From Stenotrophomonas acidaminiphila (GTDB lineage: Bacteria > Pseudomonadota > Gammaproteobacteria > Xanthomonadales > Xanthomonadaceae): a stretch of DNA of 64,000 bases. The translations under genes and the position numbers were made by a program. The DNA is taken from contig CP019797.1 of the NCBI GenBank assembly GCA_002951995.1, positions 1,534,501 through 1,598,500 on the forward strand. Reading direction: 5' to 3'. The notes under the pieces were generated by a model, which saw nothing but the letters and a program-made list of their open reading frames with translations, searched no databases and was not told the origin of the DNA. This document shows positions 9,351 to 21,537 of this stretch, one piece after another (the stretch's first letter is position 1; every line of letters starts with the position of its first letter).

Positions 9351-10250
9351 ATGCGACAGGATCCGCTGGGCAACCAAGGCAACCCGCGCCGGCGCGGCAT
9401 CGGCGGCGGCCTGCGCTGGCTGATCCTGATCGGCTTCGCGGTCTATGGCGGCTGCTACTACTTCGGCAACCGCAGCGTGGACCCGTATACCGGCGAGAAG
9501 GTGCTGATCGACAAGACGCTCGACGCCGAGGGCGAGAAGGCACTGGGCCTGCAGGCCTACCAGCAGATCCTGGCGCAGGAGCGGCCGGTCGATCCCAATA
9601 CGCAGGTGGCGCGGCAGATCCGCGAGATCGCCCAGCGCCTGATCGCCAAGGTCGACGCGGTGGAGACCGCGCTGGCCACCGAGCACGGCCAGCCGCCGAA
9701 CCACTTCTCGCGGTCGTTCGACTGGGAAGTGAACGTGCTGCAGTCCGACCAGGCCAATGCGTTCTGCCTGCCGGGCGGCAAGATGGCGGTCTATACCGGG
9801 CTGGTGCCGGTGGCACGCAACGCCGACGCGATGGCGGTGGTGATGGGCCATGAGATCGCCCACGCGCTGCTGCGCCACGGTGCGCAGCGCATGGCCCAGC
9901 AGAAGCTGACCGAGATCGGGCAGATGGCCGGTGCCGCCGGTGGCATGGACGCGCAGCAGCAACAGATGCTGATGTCGGCGTTCGGCTACGGCTACCTGCT
10001 GCCGTACGCGCGCAGCCACGAAACCCAGGCCGACGAAGTCGGGCTGATGCTGGCCGCCGCGGCCTGCTTCAACCCGCAGGAAGCGGTGCCGCTGTGGGAG
10101 CGCATGGGCGCGGCCAGCGGCGGCCAGGCGCCGCCGGAGTTCGCCTCGACCCATCCCAATCCCGGCACCCGGATCCAGAACCTGCAGGCGTTGATGCCCA
10201 AGGCGATGGAATACCGCCAGCGGTTCTGCGAAAGCGCGCAGGCGCGCTGA
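9351..10250 (+). CDS. M48 family metallopeptidase
   Basis: A 299-residue zinc peptidase. After a short basic N-terminus comes one membrane segment (WLILIGFAVYGGCYYFG), then an Oma1/BepA-like M48 domain with HExxH in MGHEIAHALLRH, and a distal metal ligand region SHETQADEVGL. The tail contains the family motif STHPNPGTRIQNL. Such proteins are single-pass inner-membrane or periplasmic proteases acting in envelope quality control. ATG 9351 has GGAG 7 nt upstream. The gene ends just before the duplicated xseA-tail repeats. Confidence 0.88.
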   Translation: MRQDPLGNQGNPRRRGIGGGLRWLILIGFAVYGGCYYFGNRSVDPYTGEKVLIDKTLDAEGEKALGLQAYQQILAQERPVDPNTQVARQIREIAQRLIAKVDAVETALATEHGQPPNHFSRSFDWEVNVLQSDQANAFCLPGGKMAVYTGLVPVARNADAMAVVMGHEIAHALLRHGAQRMAQQKLTEIGQMAGAAGGMDAQQQQMLMSAFGYGYLLPYARSHETQADEVGLMLAAAACFNPQEAVPLWERMGAASGGQAPPEFASTHPNPGTRIQNLQALMPKAMEYRQRFCESAQAR

Positions 10251-10280
10251 GCGGCCCCTGCCTGTCCTGCGGCTTCACCG

Positions 10281-10690
10281 GTAAGGCCCATGCGGGGCGA
10301 GCCCCGCATCTACGGGGTCTGCTCGGCGGCAACGACCCGCACGTCCACCACGCCGTCGCCGACGCTCATGCGGGCATCTGCATGGTTGCGTCGGCTGTCT
10401 GCTCGTCGATGCCGGGCTTGCCCGGCACCGGGCTTCATCGGCAAGGCCCATGCGGGGCGAGCCCCGCATCTACCGGATCTGCTCGGTGGCAACGACCCGC
10501 ACGTCAAGCACGCCGTCGCCGACGCTCATGCGGGCATCTGCATGGTTGCGTCGGCTGCGTGTTCGTCGATGCCGTGCTTGCCCGGCACCGCGCTTAATCG
10601 GCAAGGCCCCTGCGGGGGCGAGCCCCGCATCTACGGGGTCTGCTCGGCGGCAACGACCCGTACGTCCACCACGCCGTCGCCCACGCGCGC
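10281..10690. repeat. Tandem 160-bp repeat: duplicated 3' end of xseA plus GTAG palindrome
   Basis: Units begin at 10281, 10441 and 10601, with an exact 160-bp period. Each starts with a palindrome (atgcggggcgagccccgcat followed by ctac), then a copy of the last ~16-18 codons of xseA read on the minus strand. The third unit is the true xseA end; the other two are downstream copies. Copy 1 still encodes [16 protein letters not shown], and copy 2 has drifted (VLDVRVVATEQ). About 70 bp in each extra unit are unrelated to xseA. The palindromes with GTAG at one end match the SMAG type of REP sequence. Confidence 0.88.
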
Positions 10691-11968
10691 GCGCAGCGCG
10701 TCGCCTTCACGCAGCTGTGCGGTGGAGCGGACCAGCGCGCCGTCGTCGGCGCGGGTGAGGATCGCGTAACCGCGCGCCACGGTGGCCAGTGGGCTCACTG
10801 CTTCCAGCGACCGGGCGATGCCGCGCAGGTGCAGGGCATCGCGCTGCAGGTGCCGGGCCATGGCCGCCTGCGCGCGCGGAGCGAGCGCGTCCAGGCGCCG
10901 CCGCAACAGCGCCAGCCGCTGCGCCGGCTGCACCGCGCGCAGTACCGAATGGCCATGCGCCAGCCGCGCGCGGCGCTGTTCCAGCTGCCGCTGCCACGCC
11001 GCGCGCAGCCGCGCATGCATCGCCTCCTGGCGCTGGCGCAGCAGCGCCAGCCGCGCCTGCGGGCCCTGTGCCTGCAGCCGCAGCGCGGCGCGGTCGGCGC
11101 GCTGCATTGCCTGGCCCAGCGCGTGCGCCTGCAGCTGTGCCAGCCGCCGCTGCAGGTTGCGCAGGCGCGCATCCAGGTCGCGCCGGTCCGGCACCAGCAG
11201 CTCGGCGGCCACCGACGGTGTCGGCGCGCGCAGGTCGGCGGCGAAATCGGACAGGCTGAAATCGGTCTCGTGGCCGACCGCGGAGACCACCGGCGTGGTG
11301 CTGGCGGCGATGGCCCGTGCCAGTTGTTCGTCGTTGAACGCCCACAGGTCTTCCAGCGAACCACCGCCGCGGGTCAGCAGGATCGCGTCGTAGCGGCCGC
11401 TGGCGTCGGCACGGCGCAGCAGCGCGGTGATCTGCGCGGCCGCGGCCTCGCCCTGCACCAGGGTCGGCAACAGTTCCACCTCGAGCAGCGGGAAGCGCCG
11501 CGCCAGCACGCTGAGCACGTCGCGCACCGCCGCGCCGCTGGGCGAGGTGATCACCGCCAGGCGGCGTACATGCGCCGGCAGCGGCCGCTTGCGTGCCGGG
11601 TCGAACAGGCCTTCGGCCTGCAGCCGCGCCCGCAGCGCCTCGAACGCCCGGCGCAGCGCGCCTTCGCCGGCTTCCTCCATGTGGTCCAGCACCAGCTGGT
11701 ACTCGCCGCGTGCCTCGTACAGGGTCAGGCGGCCGCACGCCAGCACGCGCAGGCCCTCGCGCGGGACGAACTTCAGCCACTGGCTCTTGGGCCTGAACAT
11801 CGCCGCGCGCACCTGCGCGCGTGCGTCCTTCAGGGTGAAGTACAGGTGCCCGGATGCGGGGCGGCTGACATTGCCGAGTTCGCCTTCCACCCACACCAGC
11901 GGGAACGCGCCCTCGAGCAGGTCGCGGGCGAGCGTGTTGAGCTGGCTGGGGCTGAGGACGTTGTCCAT
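10631..11968 (-). CDS. xseA: Exodeoxyribonuclease VII large subunit
   Basis: A 445-residue subunit of the single-strand exonuclease ExoVII (with XseB, not in this window). Seen: an N-terminal OB-fold ([36 protein letters not shown]), the nuclease core ([56 protein letters not shown] split across the window), then an Arg/Ala/Leu-rich coiled coil and a C-terminal beta segment ([13 protein letters not shown]). The stop codon TAG is part of the GTAG end of a SMAG-type palindrome, and the last codons are copied twice downstream. queG lies 80 bp upstream on the same strand. Confidence 0.95.
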   Translation of the reverse strand: MDNVLSPSQLNTLARDLLEGAFPLVWVEGELGNVSRPASGHLYFTLKDARAQVRAAMFRPKSQWLKFVPREGLRVLACGRLTLYEARGEYQLVLDHMEEAGEGALRRAFEALRARLQAEGLFDPARKRPLPAHVRRLAVITSPSGAAVRDVLSVLARRFPLLEVELLPTLVQGEAAAAQITALLRRADASGRYDAILLTRGGGSLEDLWAFNDEQLARAIAASTTPVVSAVGHETDFSLSDFAADLRAPTPSVAAELLVPDRRDLDARLRNLQRRLAQLQAHALGQAMQRADRAALRLQAQGPQARLALLRQRQEAMHARLRAAWQRQLEQRRARLAHGHSVLRAVQPAQRLALLRRRLDALAPRAQAAMARHLQRDALHLRGIARSLEAVSPLATVARGYAILTRADDGALVRSTAQLREGDALRARVGDGVVDVRVVAAEQTP

Positions 11969-12048
11969 GGCAGGCGCGGGGAACGGGACGCTATTGTTCC
12001 CGCGCGCGGGCGCTAAAGCCAATGTCGCCGAGGCCGGTGCCTGCGCCG

Positions 12049-13131
<1,083 letters not shown>

Positions 13132-13137
13132 GGCGCA

Positions 13138-13147
13138 AGTATAGAAT
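13138..13147. promoter_or_regulatory. Overlapping divergent -10 elements for queG and nnr
   Basis: One 10-bp stretch holds both -10 hexamers: TATACT on the minus strand (13143-13138), 6 nt from the queG ATG, and TAGAAT on the plus strand (13142-13147), 7 nt from the nnr ATG. Neither gene has room for a Shine-Dalgarno, so both mRNAs are predicted to be leaderless. No convincing -35 was found for either. Confidence 0.6.
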
Positions 13148-13154
13148 CGCGGGC

Positions 13155-14627
13155 ATGAGCCAGCCCGATGGACTGTTCGATACCGCCGCCGCGCGCCGCA
13201 TCGACGCGCAGGCCACCGCCGCGCTCGGTGGCGACGGCTACCTGTTGATGCAGCGCGCCGGCCAGGCCGCCTGGCAGTGCGCGCTGCAGTACTGGCCGCA
13301 GGCGCGGCGCATCGTGGTGGTGTGCGGCCCGGGCAACAACGGCGGCGACGGCTATGTGCTGGCGCGGCTGGCGCGCCAGTCCGGGCGCGCGGTGTGCGTG
13401 CTGCACCTGCCCGGGCACGCGCCACGCACCCCGCTGGCGCAGCGTGCCTGTACCGACTACCTGGCCGTTGGCGGCCAGGTGGAGCTTGCCGCCGATTGCC
13501 TGCGCGATGCCGACCTGGTGGTCGACGCGCTGTTCGGCATCGGCCTGGACCGCGCGCCCGATGCGGAGGCCGCGCGGCTGATCACCGCGGTCAACGCCGC
13601 CGCCGCGCCGGTGCTGGCGCTGGACGTGCCCAGCGGCGTCGACGCCGACAGCGGCGCGGTGCCGGGCGCGGCGATCCATGCCGCGCGCGTGCTGCAGTTC
13701 ATCGTGCCGCACCGTGGCCTGCACACCGGCGCCGCGCTGGAGTACGCCGGGCAGCGGCTGCTGGATGCGCTGGATGTTCCCGCGCAGGCGTTTGACGGCG
13801 TGGCGCCGGCCGCATCGCGCTGGAGCGCGGCGCGGCTGCCGGCGCAGTTGCCGCCGCGGCGCCTCAACACCCACAAGGGCGAGTCCGGCCACGTCCTGTG
13901 CGTCGGTGGCAACCATGGCAGCGGTGGCGCGCTGATGCTGTGCGCCGAGGCTGCGCTACGCAGCGGTGCGGGGCTGGCCAGCGCGGCCACCCGCGCGGCG
14001 CACGTGGCGCCGCTGCTGGCACGTTGCCCGGAAGCGATGGTGCATGCGGTGGAGGACGCATTCGACCTGGCGCCGCTGCTGGCGCGTGCCGGTGTCGTCG
14101 CACTCGGGCCCGGGCTCGGCCAGGACGAGTGGGGGCGCCGGCTGTGGCTGGCGGCGGTGGACGGCGGCAGGCCGCTGGTGGTGGATGCCGACGCGCTGAA
14201 CCTGCTGGCGCAGCAGCCGCGAGCGCTGCCCACAGCGGTGCTCACGCCGCACCCGGGAGAGGCGGCGCGCCTGCTTGGGGTCGACGCCGCCGCCATCCAG
14301 CGCGACCGTTTCGCCGCGGCACAGGCGCTGACGGAACGGTTTTCGGCGGTGGTTGTGCTCAAGGGCGCGGGCACCGTGGTTGCCGCGCCGGGGCAGCGGC
14401 CGCGGGTGATCGCGGCGGGCAATCCGGGCATGGCGGTGGGCGGCATGGGCGACCTGCTGACCGGGGTGATCGCCGCGCTGCTGGCGCAGGGCCTGTCGCC
14501 ATTGGACGCAGCCAGCACCGGCGCGCTGCTGCATGGCCTGGCCGGCGACGCGGCGGCCGCGGAGGGCCAGCGCGGGCTCCTGCCGCGTGACCTGCTGCCG
14601 CACCTGCGCGCCCGTGCCAATCCATAA
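13155..14627 (+). CDS. nnr: Bifunctional NAD(P)H-hydrate epimerase / ADP-dependent NAD(P)H-hydrate dehydratase
   Basis: A 490-residue two-domain repair enzyme for damaged NADH/NADPH hydrates. The N-terminal epimerase (YjeF_N, about 1-215) shows [17 protein letters not shown] and [13 protein letters not shown]. The C-terminal dehydratase (ribokinase-like, about 230-490) shows [45 protein letters not shown] and the catalytic [16 protein letters not shown]. The stop TAA overlaps the ATG of tsaE by one base, so the two are co-translated. ATG 13155 has no ribosome site and lies 7 nt from TAGAAT. Confidence 0.95.
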   Translation: MSQPDGLFDTAAARRIDAQATAALGGDGYLLMQRAGQAAWQCALQYWPQARRIVVVCGPGNNGGDGYVLARLARQSGRAVCVLHLPGHAPRTPLAQRACTDYLAVGGQVELAADCLRDADLVVDALFGIGLDRAPDAEAARLITAVNAAAAPVLALDVPSGVDADSGAVPGAAIHAARVLQFIVPHRGLHTGAALEYAGQRLLDALDVPAQAFDGVAPAASRWSAARLPAQLPPRRLNTHKGESGHVLCVGGNHGSGGALMLCAEAALRSGAGLASAATRAAHVAPLLARCPEAMVHAVEDAFDLAPLLARAGVVALGPGLGQDEWGRRLWLAAVDGGRPLVVDADALNLLAQQPRALPTAVLTPHPGEAARLLGVDAAAIQRDRFAAAQALTERFSAVVVLKGAGTVVAAPGQRPRVIAAGNPGMAVGGMGDLLTGVIAALLAQGLSPLDAASTGALLHGLAGDAAAAEGQRGLLPRDLLPHLRARANP

Positions 14628-15115
14628 TGACGGCCATGATCGAACTGTTCCTTCCCGATGCCGCGGCCACCGACCAGCTGGGCGCGGCCCTGGCCGCGAC
14701 CCGGCCGACGCCGGCGGTGGTCCACCTGCACGGCGACCTGGGTGCCGGCAAATCGACCCTGGCGCGCGCGCTGCTGCGGGCGCTCGGCGTGCAGGGGGCG
14801 ATCCGCAGCCCCACCTATACCCTCGTCGAACGTTACCCGCTGCCGGCCGGCGAGGCCTGGCACCTGGACCTGTACCGGATCGGCGATGCCGGCGAACTGG
14901 ATTTCCTGGGCCTGGACGAGGCCGAGGCCGACCTGTGGCTGGTCGAATGGCCGGAGCGGGGCGGCGCGGCACTGCCGCCCCTGGACCTGCGGGTGGCGCT
15001 GGACATGCACGGTGCGGGCCGCCGGGCGCGGCTGCAGGCCTGCTCCCCGGCCGGCCAGGCATGGCTGTCGCGCCTGGGGCAATCGGGCCACTTGCAGGGG
15101 TTTCCTGCCGCCTGA
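14627..15115 (+). CDS. tsaE: tRNA threonylcarbamoyladenosine biosynthesis ATPase TsaE
   Basis: A 162-residue P-loop ATPase that works with TsaB and TsaD to make t6A37 on ANN-decoding tRNAs. The Walker A motif is HGDLGAGKSTLARALL; SPTYTLVERY and the HLDLYRI Walker B-like region with FLGLDE are standard for the family. The start ATG shares one base with the nnr stop (taATG). This nnr-tsaE-amidase-mutL order is the same as in E. coli. Confidence 0.95.
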   Translation: MTAMIELFLPDAAATDQLGAALAATRPTPAVVHLHGDLGAGKSTLARALLRALGVQGAIRSPTYTLVERYPLPAGEAWHLDLYRIGDAGELDFLGLDEAEADLWLVEWPERGGAALPPLDLRVALDMHGAGRRARLQACSPAGQAWLSRLGQSGHLQGFPAA

Positions 15116-15160
15116 TGGAAGGAAAGTGTGGCAGGTTGCGGATTATTAAGGGAAAAGGTG

Positions 15161-15189
15161 TTGCAATTACGCAATTCCGGTGATTGAAT
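15161..15189 (+). promoter_or_regulatory. Candidate amiC promoter
   Basis: TTGCAA (15161-15166), a 17-bp spacer and TTGAAT (15184-15189) in an AT-rich stretch that stands out from its surroundings. The hexamer ends 6 nt before ATG 15196, which predicts a leaderless amiC mRNA in addition to read-through from tsaE. Confidence 0.5.
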
Positions 15190-15195
15190 CCGCCC

Positions 15196-16740
15196 ATGCT
15201 CAAGGGAAGCCGCCTGATCGCCCTGTCTGCCTGTGTCGCCGGTCTCTGCCTGGCTGGCGCTTCGGCGTGGGCGGGTGAGATCCGCAGCGTCGCCGTGCAG
15301 GCCGGAAGCACCGGTACCCGTGCCGAGATCCAGCTGGCCGGCGGTGGCAGCTACAAGACCCTGTCGCTGGCCGGGCCGAACCGCCTGGTGGTGGATTTCC
15401 CGGATTCGACCGCCGTGCGCGGGCTCAAGTTGCCGCCCGCCGCCGGTGTCGTCACCGCCGTGCGCACCGGGACCCCGGCGCCGGGCACGTTCCGGGTGGT
15501 GTTCGACCTGGCCGAGTCGGTGGTGGCGTTCAAGCCGCAGCTGCAGGGGCAGGGCGCCGAGTCGCGGCTGCTGATCGAATGGCCCGGCGAGACCAGCGGC
15601 GCCAGTACCCGACCGGTGACGGTGAATGCGTCCGCGACCCCGCTGCCGGCGCAGCCCGGCAGCGCCGAGGCGCGCCGCGAGGCCGCCCGTGCCACGGCGG
15701 CACTGACCGCGGCGGTGGTGCAGCAGGCGTCCGCCGCGCCTGCCCCGCCGGCTGCCGTCGTCAACACCCCTGTGCCCACCACGACGGCGGTGGCCACCAC
15801 GAACACGCCTTCGCCGGCTGCCATCCTCAACGGACAGGCGAGCGTGCCGGCCGTGGTCGCCTCGGCGACTGCGCCGACCCCGGCACCCGCGCCTGCACCG
15901 GTACCGGCCGACGAACAGCCGGCCCCGCGTCCGGTCATGCCCAGCGATGCTTCGCGCATCCGCATGCAGCCGGGCATGCGCACGCTGGTGGTCGCCATCG
16001 ATCCCGGCCATGGCGGCCAGGACCCGGGGGCGATCGGCCCGACCGGCAAGCGCGAGAAGGACGTCACCCTGGCGGTGGCGCGCGAGCTGGCGCGGCAGGT
16101 CAATGCCACGCCCGGCCTGCGCGCCTACCTGACCCGCGACACCGACGTGTTCATCCCGCTGCCGCAGCGTGCCCAGCGCGCGCGCGCGGCCAAGGCCGAC
16201 ATTTTCATTTCGATCCATGCCGACGCGGCGGAGAACCGCGCCGCCACCGGCTCGTCGGTGTACGTGCTTTCCACCAAGGGCGCGTCCTCGCAGCGCGCGC
16301 GCTGGCTGGCGGACAAGGAAAACGCGGCCGACCTGATCGGCGGCGTCAGCCTGCAGCGGACCGAGGGCACCCTGGCCAACGTGCTGCTGGACCTGGCCCA
16401 GAGCGGCAACATGAAGGCCTCCGAAGATGCCGCCAGCCACGTGCTGGGTGGGCTGAAGCGGATCGGCAACAACCACAAGCCCAACCTGGAGCGGGCGAAC
16501 TTCGCGGTGCTGCGCACCTCGGACATGCCGGCGATGCTGGTGGAGACCGCCTTCATCTCCAACCCGGACGAGGAGCGCCGCCTTACCGACCCGGCCTACC
16601 AGCGCCGCGTCGCCGGTGCCGTGCTCGACGGCGTGCACACCTATTTCAGCCGGCAGCCGCCGCCGGGCACGCTGTTCGCCGCGCGCGCGCAGGCCGAGAT
16701 GGAAGCCGCCGCGGGCACCGTGGCCGGCGGCAGCAAGTAA
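15196..16740 (+). CDS. amiC: N-acetylmuramoyl-L-alanine amidase with AMIN domain
   Basis: A 514-residue periplasmic zinc amidase that cleaves septal peptidoglycan during daughter-cell separation. A signal peptide ends near AWA (residue 26). An AMIN domain follows (about 30-130: PNRLVVDFPDS, FRVVFDLAE), then a long Ala/Pro/Thr-rich linker (about 135-250), then the Amidase_3 domain with zinc ligands in DPGHGGQDPGAIG, the Glu in REKDVTLAVA, SIHADA, and the catalytic Glu in LVETAFISNPDEE. Start ATG 15196 is preferred over TTG 15184, which lies inside the predicted -10. Activation by an EnvC/NlpD-type protein is expected. Confidence 0.9.
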   Translation: MLKGSRLIALSACVAGLCLAGASAWAGEIRSVAVQAGSTGTRAEIQLAGGGSYKTLSLAGPNRLVVDFPDSTAVRGLKLPPAAGVVTAVRTGTPAPGTFRVVFDLAESVVAFKPQLQGQGAESRLLIEWPGETSGASTRPVTVNASATPLPAQPGSAEARREAARATAALTAAVVQQASAAPAPPAAVVNTPVPTTTAVATTNTPSPAAILNGQASVPAVVASATAPTPAPAPAPVPADEQPAPRPVMPSDASRIRMQPGMRTLVVAIDPGHGGQDPGAIGPTGKREKDVTLAVARELARQVNATPGLRAYLTRDTDVFIPLPQRAQRARAAKADIFISIHADAAENRAATGSSVYVLSTKGASSQRARWLADKENAADLIGGVSLQRTEGTLANVLLDLAQSGNMKASEDAASHVLGGLKRIGNNHKPNLERANFAVLRTSDMPAMLVETAFISNPDEERRLTDPAYQRRVAGAVLDGVHTYFSRQPPPGTLFAARAQAEMEAAAGTVAGGSK

Positions 16741-16892
16741 GCACGGCGCGCGCCAGCGCTGCGCATCCTGTCCGGCGGCTGCAGTCATTCGGATCGCATC
16801 CGTCATCGACCCGCCCCTCCCGTGCCCCGGGCGCAGTGCCGCCACTGGCGGGGTGAGGGGCGACTGGCTGCTACACGCGGTGGCGGGGCGGC

Positions 16893-16898
16893 TATCAT
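16893..16898 (+). promoter_or_regulatory. Candidate -10 element upstream of mutL
   Basis: TATCAT, ending 6 nt before the ATG of the 20-codon open frame at 16905. No good -35 was seen. It would give a leaderless start for that small frame and a promoter for mutL. Confidence 0.45.
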
Positions 16899-16904
16899 CT
16901 AGCG

Positions 16905-16963
16905 ATGCGAGATAGCGATTTCATTCCCCTGCTGCGCCCCGCTGGTTTCCCGGAACGCGCGGC

Positions 16964-16967
<4 letters not shown>
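16905..16967 (+). CDS. Putative 20-codon leader ORF translationally coupled to mutL
   Basis: ATG 16905 opens a 20-residue peptide, [20 protein letters not shown], whose TGA overlaps the mutL ATG as ATGA. mutL has no good Shine-Dalgarno of its own, so translation of this frame could deliver ribosomes to mutL. The ATG lies 6 nt after TATCAT, so the peptide itself may be read from a leaderless message. This is inference from arrangement; conservation in relatives would decide whether it is real. Confidence 0.4.
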
Positions 16968-18814
<1,847 letters not shown>

Positions 18815-18816
18815 CG

Positions 18817-19758
18817 ATGAAACGATGGGTGGGCATGGCGCTGCTGCTGGTGGCGATGGCCGGTTGCGGTGGCGGCGACCGGCCGGCGCCGGCTCCCGAC
18901 GCGCCGCGCTTCGATCCGGCGTTCCTGATGAACAACGACATCTGGCGCGAACAGCGCCAGGCCGAACTGCTGCAGCCCGATGGCTGGACCAGCCTGGTCG
19001 GCCTGCACTGGCTGGAGTTGAAGGCCCACTACATCGGCAGCGGCAGCACCAGCGGCATCCGCCTGGCGATGGGGCCGCCGCGGCTGGGCATGGTGACGCA
19101 CGCGGCGGGGCGCTACTGGTTCACGCCCGAGCGCGGCGTCGCGGTACAGGTCGACGGCAAGCCGGTGAAAGGCCGCATCCCGTTCCATGCCGATGACGCG
19201 CCCAGCCCCACCACGATCACCTTCGACGGTGGCAAGGGCACGCTGAGCCTGATCCATCGCGGGCCGCGCCACGCGTTGCGGGTGCGGCACGCCGACGCCC
19301 CGGCCCGCACCGGTTTCGGCCACCTGGAGTACTGGCCGGCCGATGCGTCCTGGCGCATCACCGCGCGCTTCGTGCCGCACGCCGCCGGCACGACCCTGCC
19401 GGTGGTCGACATCACCGGCCTGACCACCGAACAGCCCAATGCCGGCGCCATCGAGTTCGAGCGCGATGGCCGCACCTGGCGGCTGCAGGCGCTGGGCGAG
19501 CCGGGCGGGGCGCTGTTCGTGATCTTCGCCGACCGCACCAGCGGCCACGGCAGCTATGCCGCCGGCCGCTACATCGACCTGGACGCGCCCGACGGCGACA
19601 GCCAGGTGCTGATCGATTTCAACCGCGCCTACAACCCGCCGTGCGCGTTCACCCCGTTCGCCACCTGCCCGTTGCCGCCGCCGGAGAACCGGCTGGACCT
19701 GCCGGTCGAGGCCGGCGAGAAAACCTACGTCAAACCCGCACAGGAACACGCGACATGA
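18817..19758 (+). CDS. DUF1684 domain lipoprotein
   Basis: A 313-residue protein with a lipoprotein signal (VAMAGC) and a DUF1684 body: DGWTSLVGLHWLE near the front, and the conserved end region FNRAYNPPCAFTPFATCPLPPPENRL. The family is widespread but of unknown function; some members resemble FHA or beta-sandwich folds. The start lies 2 bp after the mutL stop, and the stop overlaps the next gene as ATGA, so mutL, this gene and the TraB/GumN gene appear to be one transcript. Confidence 0.85.
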   Translation: MKRWVGMALLLVAMAGCGGGDRPAPAPDAPRFDPAFLMNNDIWREQRQAELLQPDGWTSLVGLHWLELKAHYIGSGSTSGIRLAMGPPRLGMVTHAAGRYWFTPERGVAVQVDGKPVKGRIPFHADDAPSPTTITFDGGKGTLSLIHRGPRHALRVRHADAPARTGFGHLEYWPADASWRITARFVPHAAGTTLPVVDITGLTTEQPNAGAIEFERDGRTWRLQALGEPGGALFVIFADRTSGHGSYAAGRYIDLDAPDGDSQVLIDFNRAYNPPCAFTPFATCPLPPPENRLDLPVEAGEKTYVKPAQEHAT

Positions 19759-20762
19759 AATGGATGGCCCGCGCCGCGGCGCTGCTGCTGGGATCGGTGA
19801 TGCTGCTGGGCGCGCCGGCGCCGTCGCTGGCGCGGCAGGCGCCGGCGGCCGCCACCCCGGCCAAGGCACCGCCGGTGCCGCTGTTGTGGAAGGCGAGCGG
19901 CCCCAGGGGCGCCGAACTCTACCTGCTGGGCTCGTTCCACCTGCTCAGGGCCGACGATTACCCGCTGTCGGCGGACGTGGACGCGGCTTTCGACGCATCG
20001 AGCCAGCTGCTGTTTGAACTGGCGCCGGAAGAAATGAACTCGCCGGCGCTGGCCACGCAGATGGCGCAGGCCGCACTGCGCCGCGATGGCCGCCTGCTCA
20101 AGGACGAACTGGATGCCGATACCTGGCGGCGGCTGCAGGACTACGCCGCCGCCAACGGGCTGCCGATCGATCGCCTGGCCGGGCTCAAGCCCTGGTTCGT
20201 CGGGCTGACCATCAGCCTGGGGCAGATGGCACGGCAGGGGCTGGATGCGCAGGCGGGGCTGGACCGGCACCTGATGGCGCGCGCGGCCACCGCCGGCAAG
20301 CCGGCGCAGGGGCTGGAAAGCGCGGCGGCGCAGATCGCCATGCTCGACGGCATGAGTGGCGACGAGCAGCGGCAGCTGCTGCGCGAGGCGCTGGAGCAGG
20401 TGGACAAGGGCGACGAACAGAGCCGGCGCCTGCACGACGCCTGGCGGCGTGGCGATGACGTGACCCTGTGGCGCGACATGGCCGCGCAGATGAAACGCGA
20501 CTATCCGGCGCTGTACCGGCGCATCAACACCGAGCGCAACGATGCCTGGCTGGCGCCGCTGCAGGAGCGCCTGCAGGCCGGGCCGGGCGCGACCCTGGTG
20601 GTGGTCGGCGCGCTGCACCTGCTCGGCAGCGACGGCGTGGTCGAGAAGCTGCGCGCGCGCGGCTACAGGGTCGAGCGGATCTGTTCGGCCTGCACCCCGT
20701 CCACGCATCCGGCGCGGCGTGCTCCGGCGGCAACGGCGCCAGCGGCCCGCAGCCGCAACTGA
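19755..20762 (+). CDS. TraB/GumN family protein
   Basis: A 335-residue protein with a signal peptide (ending near SLARQ) and the TraB/PrgY/GumN fold: LYLLGSFHLLRADDYPLS at the front (the conserved GxxH), LKPWFVGLTISL in the middle, and the closing VVVGALHLLGSDGVVEKLRARGY. The family includes Tiki-like putative metalloproteases; the paired GSFH and GALH motifs are the expected metal ligands. GumN sits at the edge of the xanthan cluster in Xanthomonas, but this copy is elsewhere. It overlaps the DUF1684 gene by 4 bp. Confidence 0.85.
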   Translation: MKWMARAAALLLGSVMLLGAPAPSLARQAPAAATPAKAPPVPLLWKASGPRGAELYLLGSFHLLRADDYPLSADVDAAFDASSQLLFELAPEEMNSPALATQMAQAALRRDGRLLKDELDADTWRRLQDYAAANGLPIDRLAGLKPWFVGLTISLGQMARQGLDAQAGLDRHLMARAATAGKPAQGLESAAAQIAMLDGMSGDEQRQLLREALEQVDKGDEQSRRLHDAWRRGDDVTLWRDMAAQMKRDYPALYRRINTERNDAWLAPLQERLQAGPGATLVVVGALHLLGSDGVVEKLRARGYRVERICSACTPSTHPARRAPAATAPAARSRN

Positions 20763-20808
20763 GGCGCGCGCTGCCAGGCCGGGGGTGCGGCCGCGGCCAC
20801 CCAAATGC

Positions 20809-20834
20809 GAAGGCCGACGCTTGCGTCGGCCTTC
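20809..20834. terminator. Hairpin between convergent TraB/GumN gene and phaR
   Basis: A perfect 12-bp inverted repeat, gaaggccgacgc / gcgtcggccttc. There is no long T-run on either side, but the position between two converging genes supports a bidirectional terminator. Confidence 0.65.
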
Positions 20835-20840
20835 GTGCTT

Positions 20841-21362
20841 TCAGCGGTTGCCGCGGGTCTTGCCGGCCGGCGGTGGCGCGGGCGGCGGCTCGGGGGTCTT
20901 GCCGCCGGCAGCCGGCGGGCGGCCGAAGCCGGCGCCCATGCTGCGCTGGAATTCCTGCCACAGCTCCAGGTTGCGCTCGGTGAGCTGGTTCATCATCGCC
21001 CACGGCGTCTGCCCGAGCAGGTTGCCCATCTGCTGGCGGAACTGCTGCTGCTGGTCCAGGAATACCTGCATGCTGCGCTCCAGGTAGTTGCCCATGAAGC
21101 CCTGCAGCGAATCGCCGTAGAAACGGATCAACTGGCTCAGCAGCTGGGTGGACAGCATCGGCTCGCCGTCCTGCTCCTTGTCGGCAATGATCTGCAGCAG
21201 CACCGAGCGGGTCAGGTCCTCGCCGCTCTTGGCGTCGCGTACCTCGAAGTCCTCCCCGTCCAGGATCAGCTGGCGGACGTCCTCGATGGTGATGTAGCTG
21301 GAGATCTCGGTGTCGTAGAGCCGCCGGTTGGGATACTTCTTGATGATGCGGGTCGCAGCCAT
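20841..21362 (-). CDS. phaR: Polyhydroxyalkanoate synthesis repressor PhaR
   Basis: A 173-residue regulator that represses phasin and PHA genes and is released when it binds PHA granules. The N-terminal DNA-binding domain is textbook: RIIKKYPNRRLYDTEISSYI, followed by ILDGEDFEVRDAKSGEDLTR. A Gln-rich helical accumulation domain (VFLDQQQQFRQQMGNLLG) and a Pro/Gly-rich tail follow. A Shine-Dalgarno GAAGGAAGAG precedes ATG 21362. phaB lies upstream on the same strand. Confidence 0.93.
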   Translation of the reverse strand: MAATRIIKKYPNRRLYDTEISSYITIEDVRQLILDGEDFEVRDAKSGEDLTRSVLLQIIADKEQDGEPMLSTQLLSQLIRFYGDSLQGFMGNYLERSMQVFLDQQQQFRQQMGNLLGQTPWAMMNQLTERNLELWQEFQRSMGAGFGRPPAAGGKTPEPPPAPPPAGKTRGNR

Positions 21363-21537
21363 TAAGCAGTCACTCTTCCTTCACGGTAGGGGCGCAGCAT
21401 GGCGCAGTGCAACAGGCCTTGCAACCGCCAAAAGTACAGGGGGGCATGCCCCGGGGAAGGGGGCGCGGCGGCGTGCAGCATCGCTGCGATGCTGCGCAGC
21501 ATTGGCCGCCGGCCGGGCCGTGGCGGGCGCGGCGGGC

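Noticed and set aside
10275..10507. Small minus-strand frames ending [13 protein letters not shown]
   Set aside because: These are the duplicated xseA tail copies, without a ribosome site.
13154..15091. Very long antisense frames opposite nnr, amiC, mutL, argG, argH and proA
   Set aside because: Typical shadows of high-GC coding DNA; the sense proteins are clearly recognisable.
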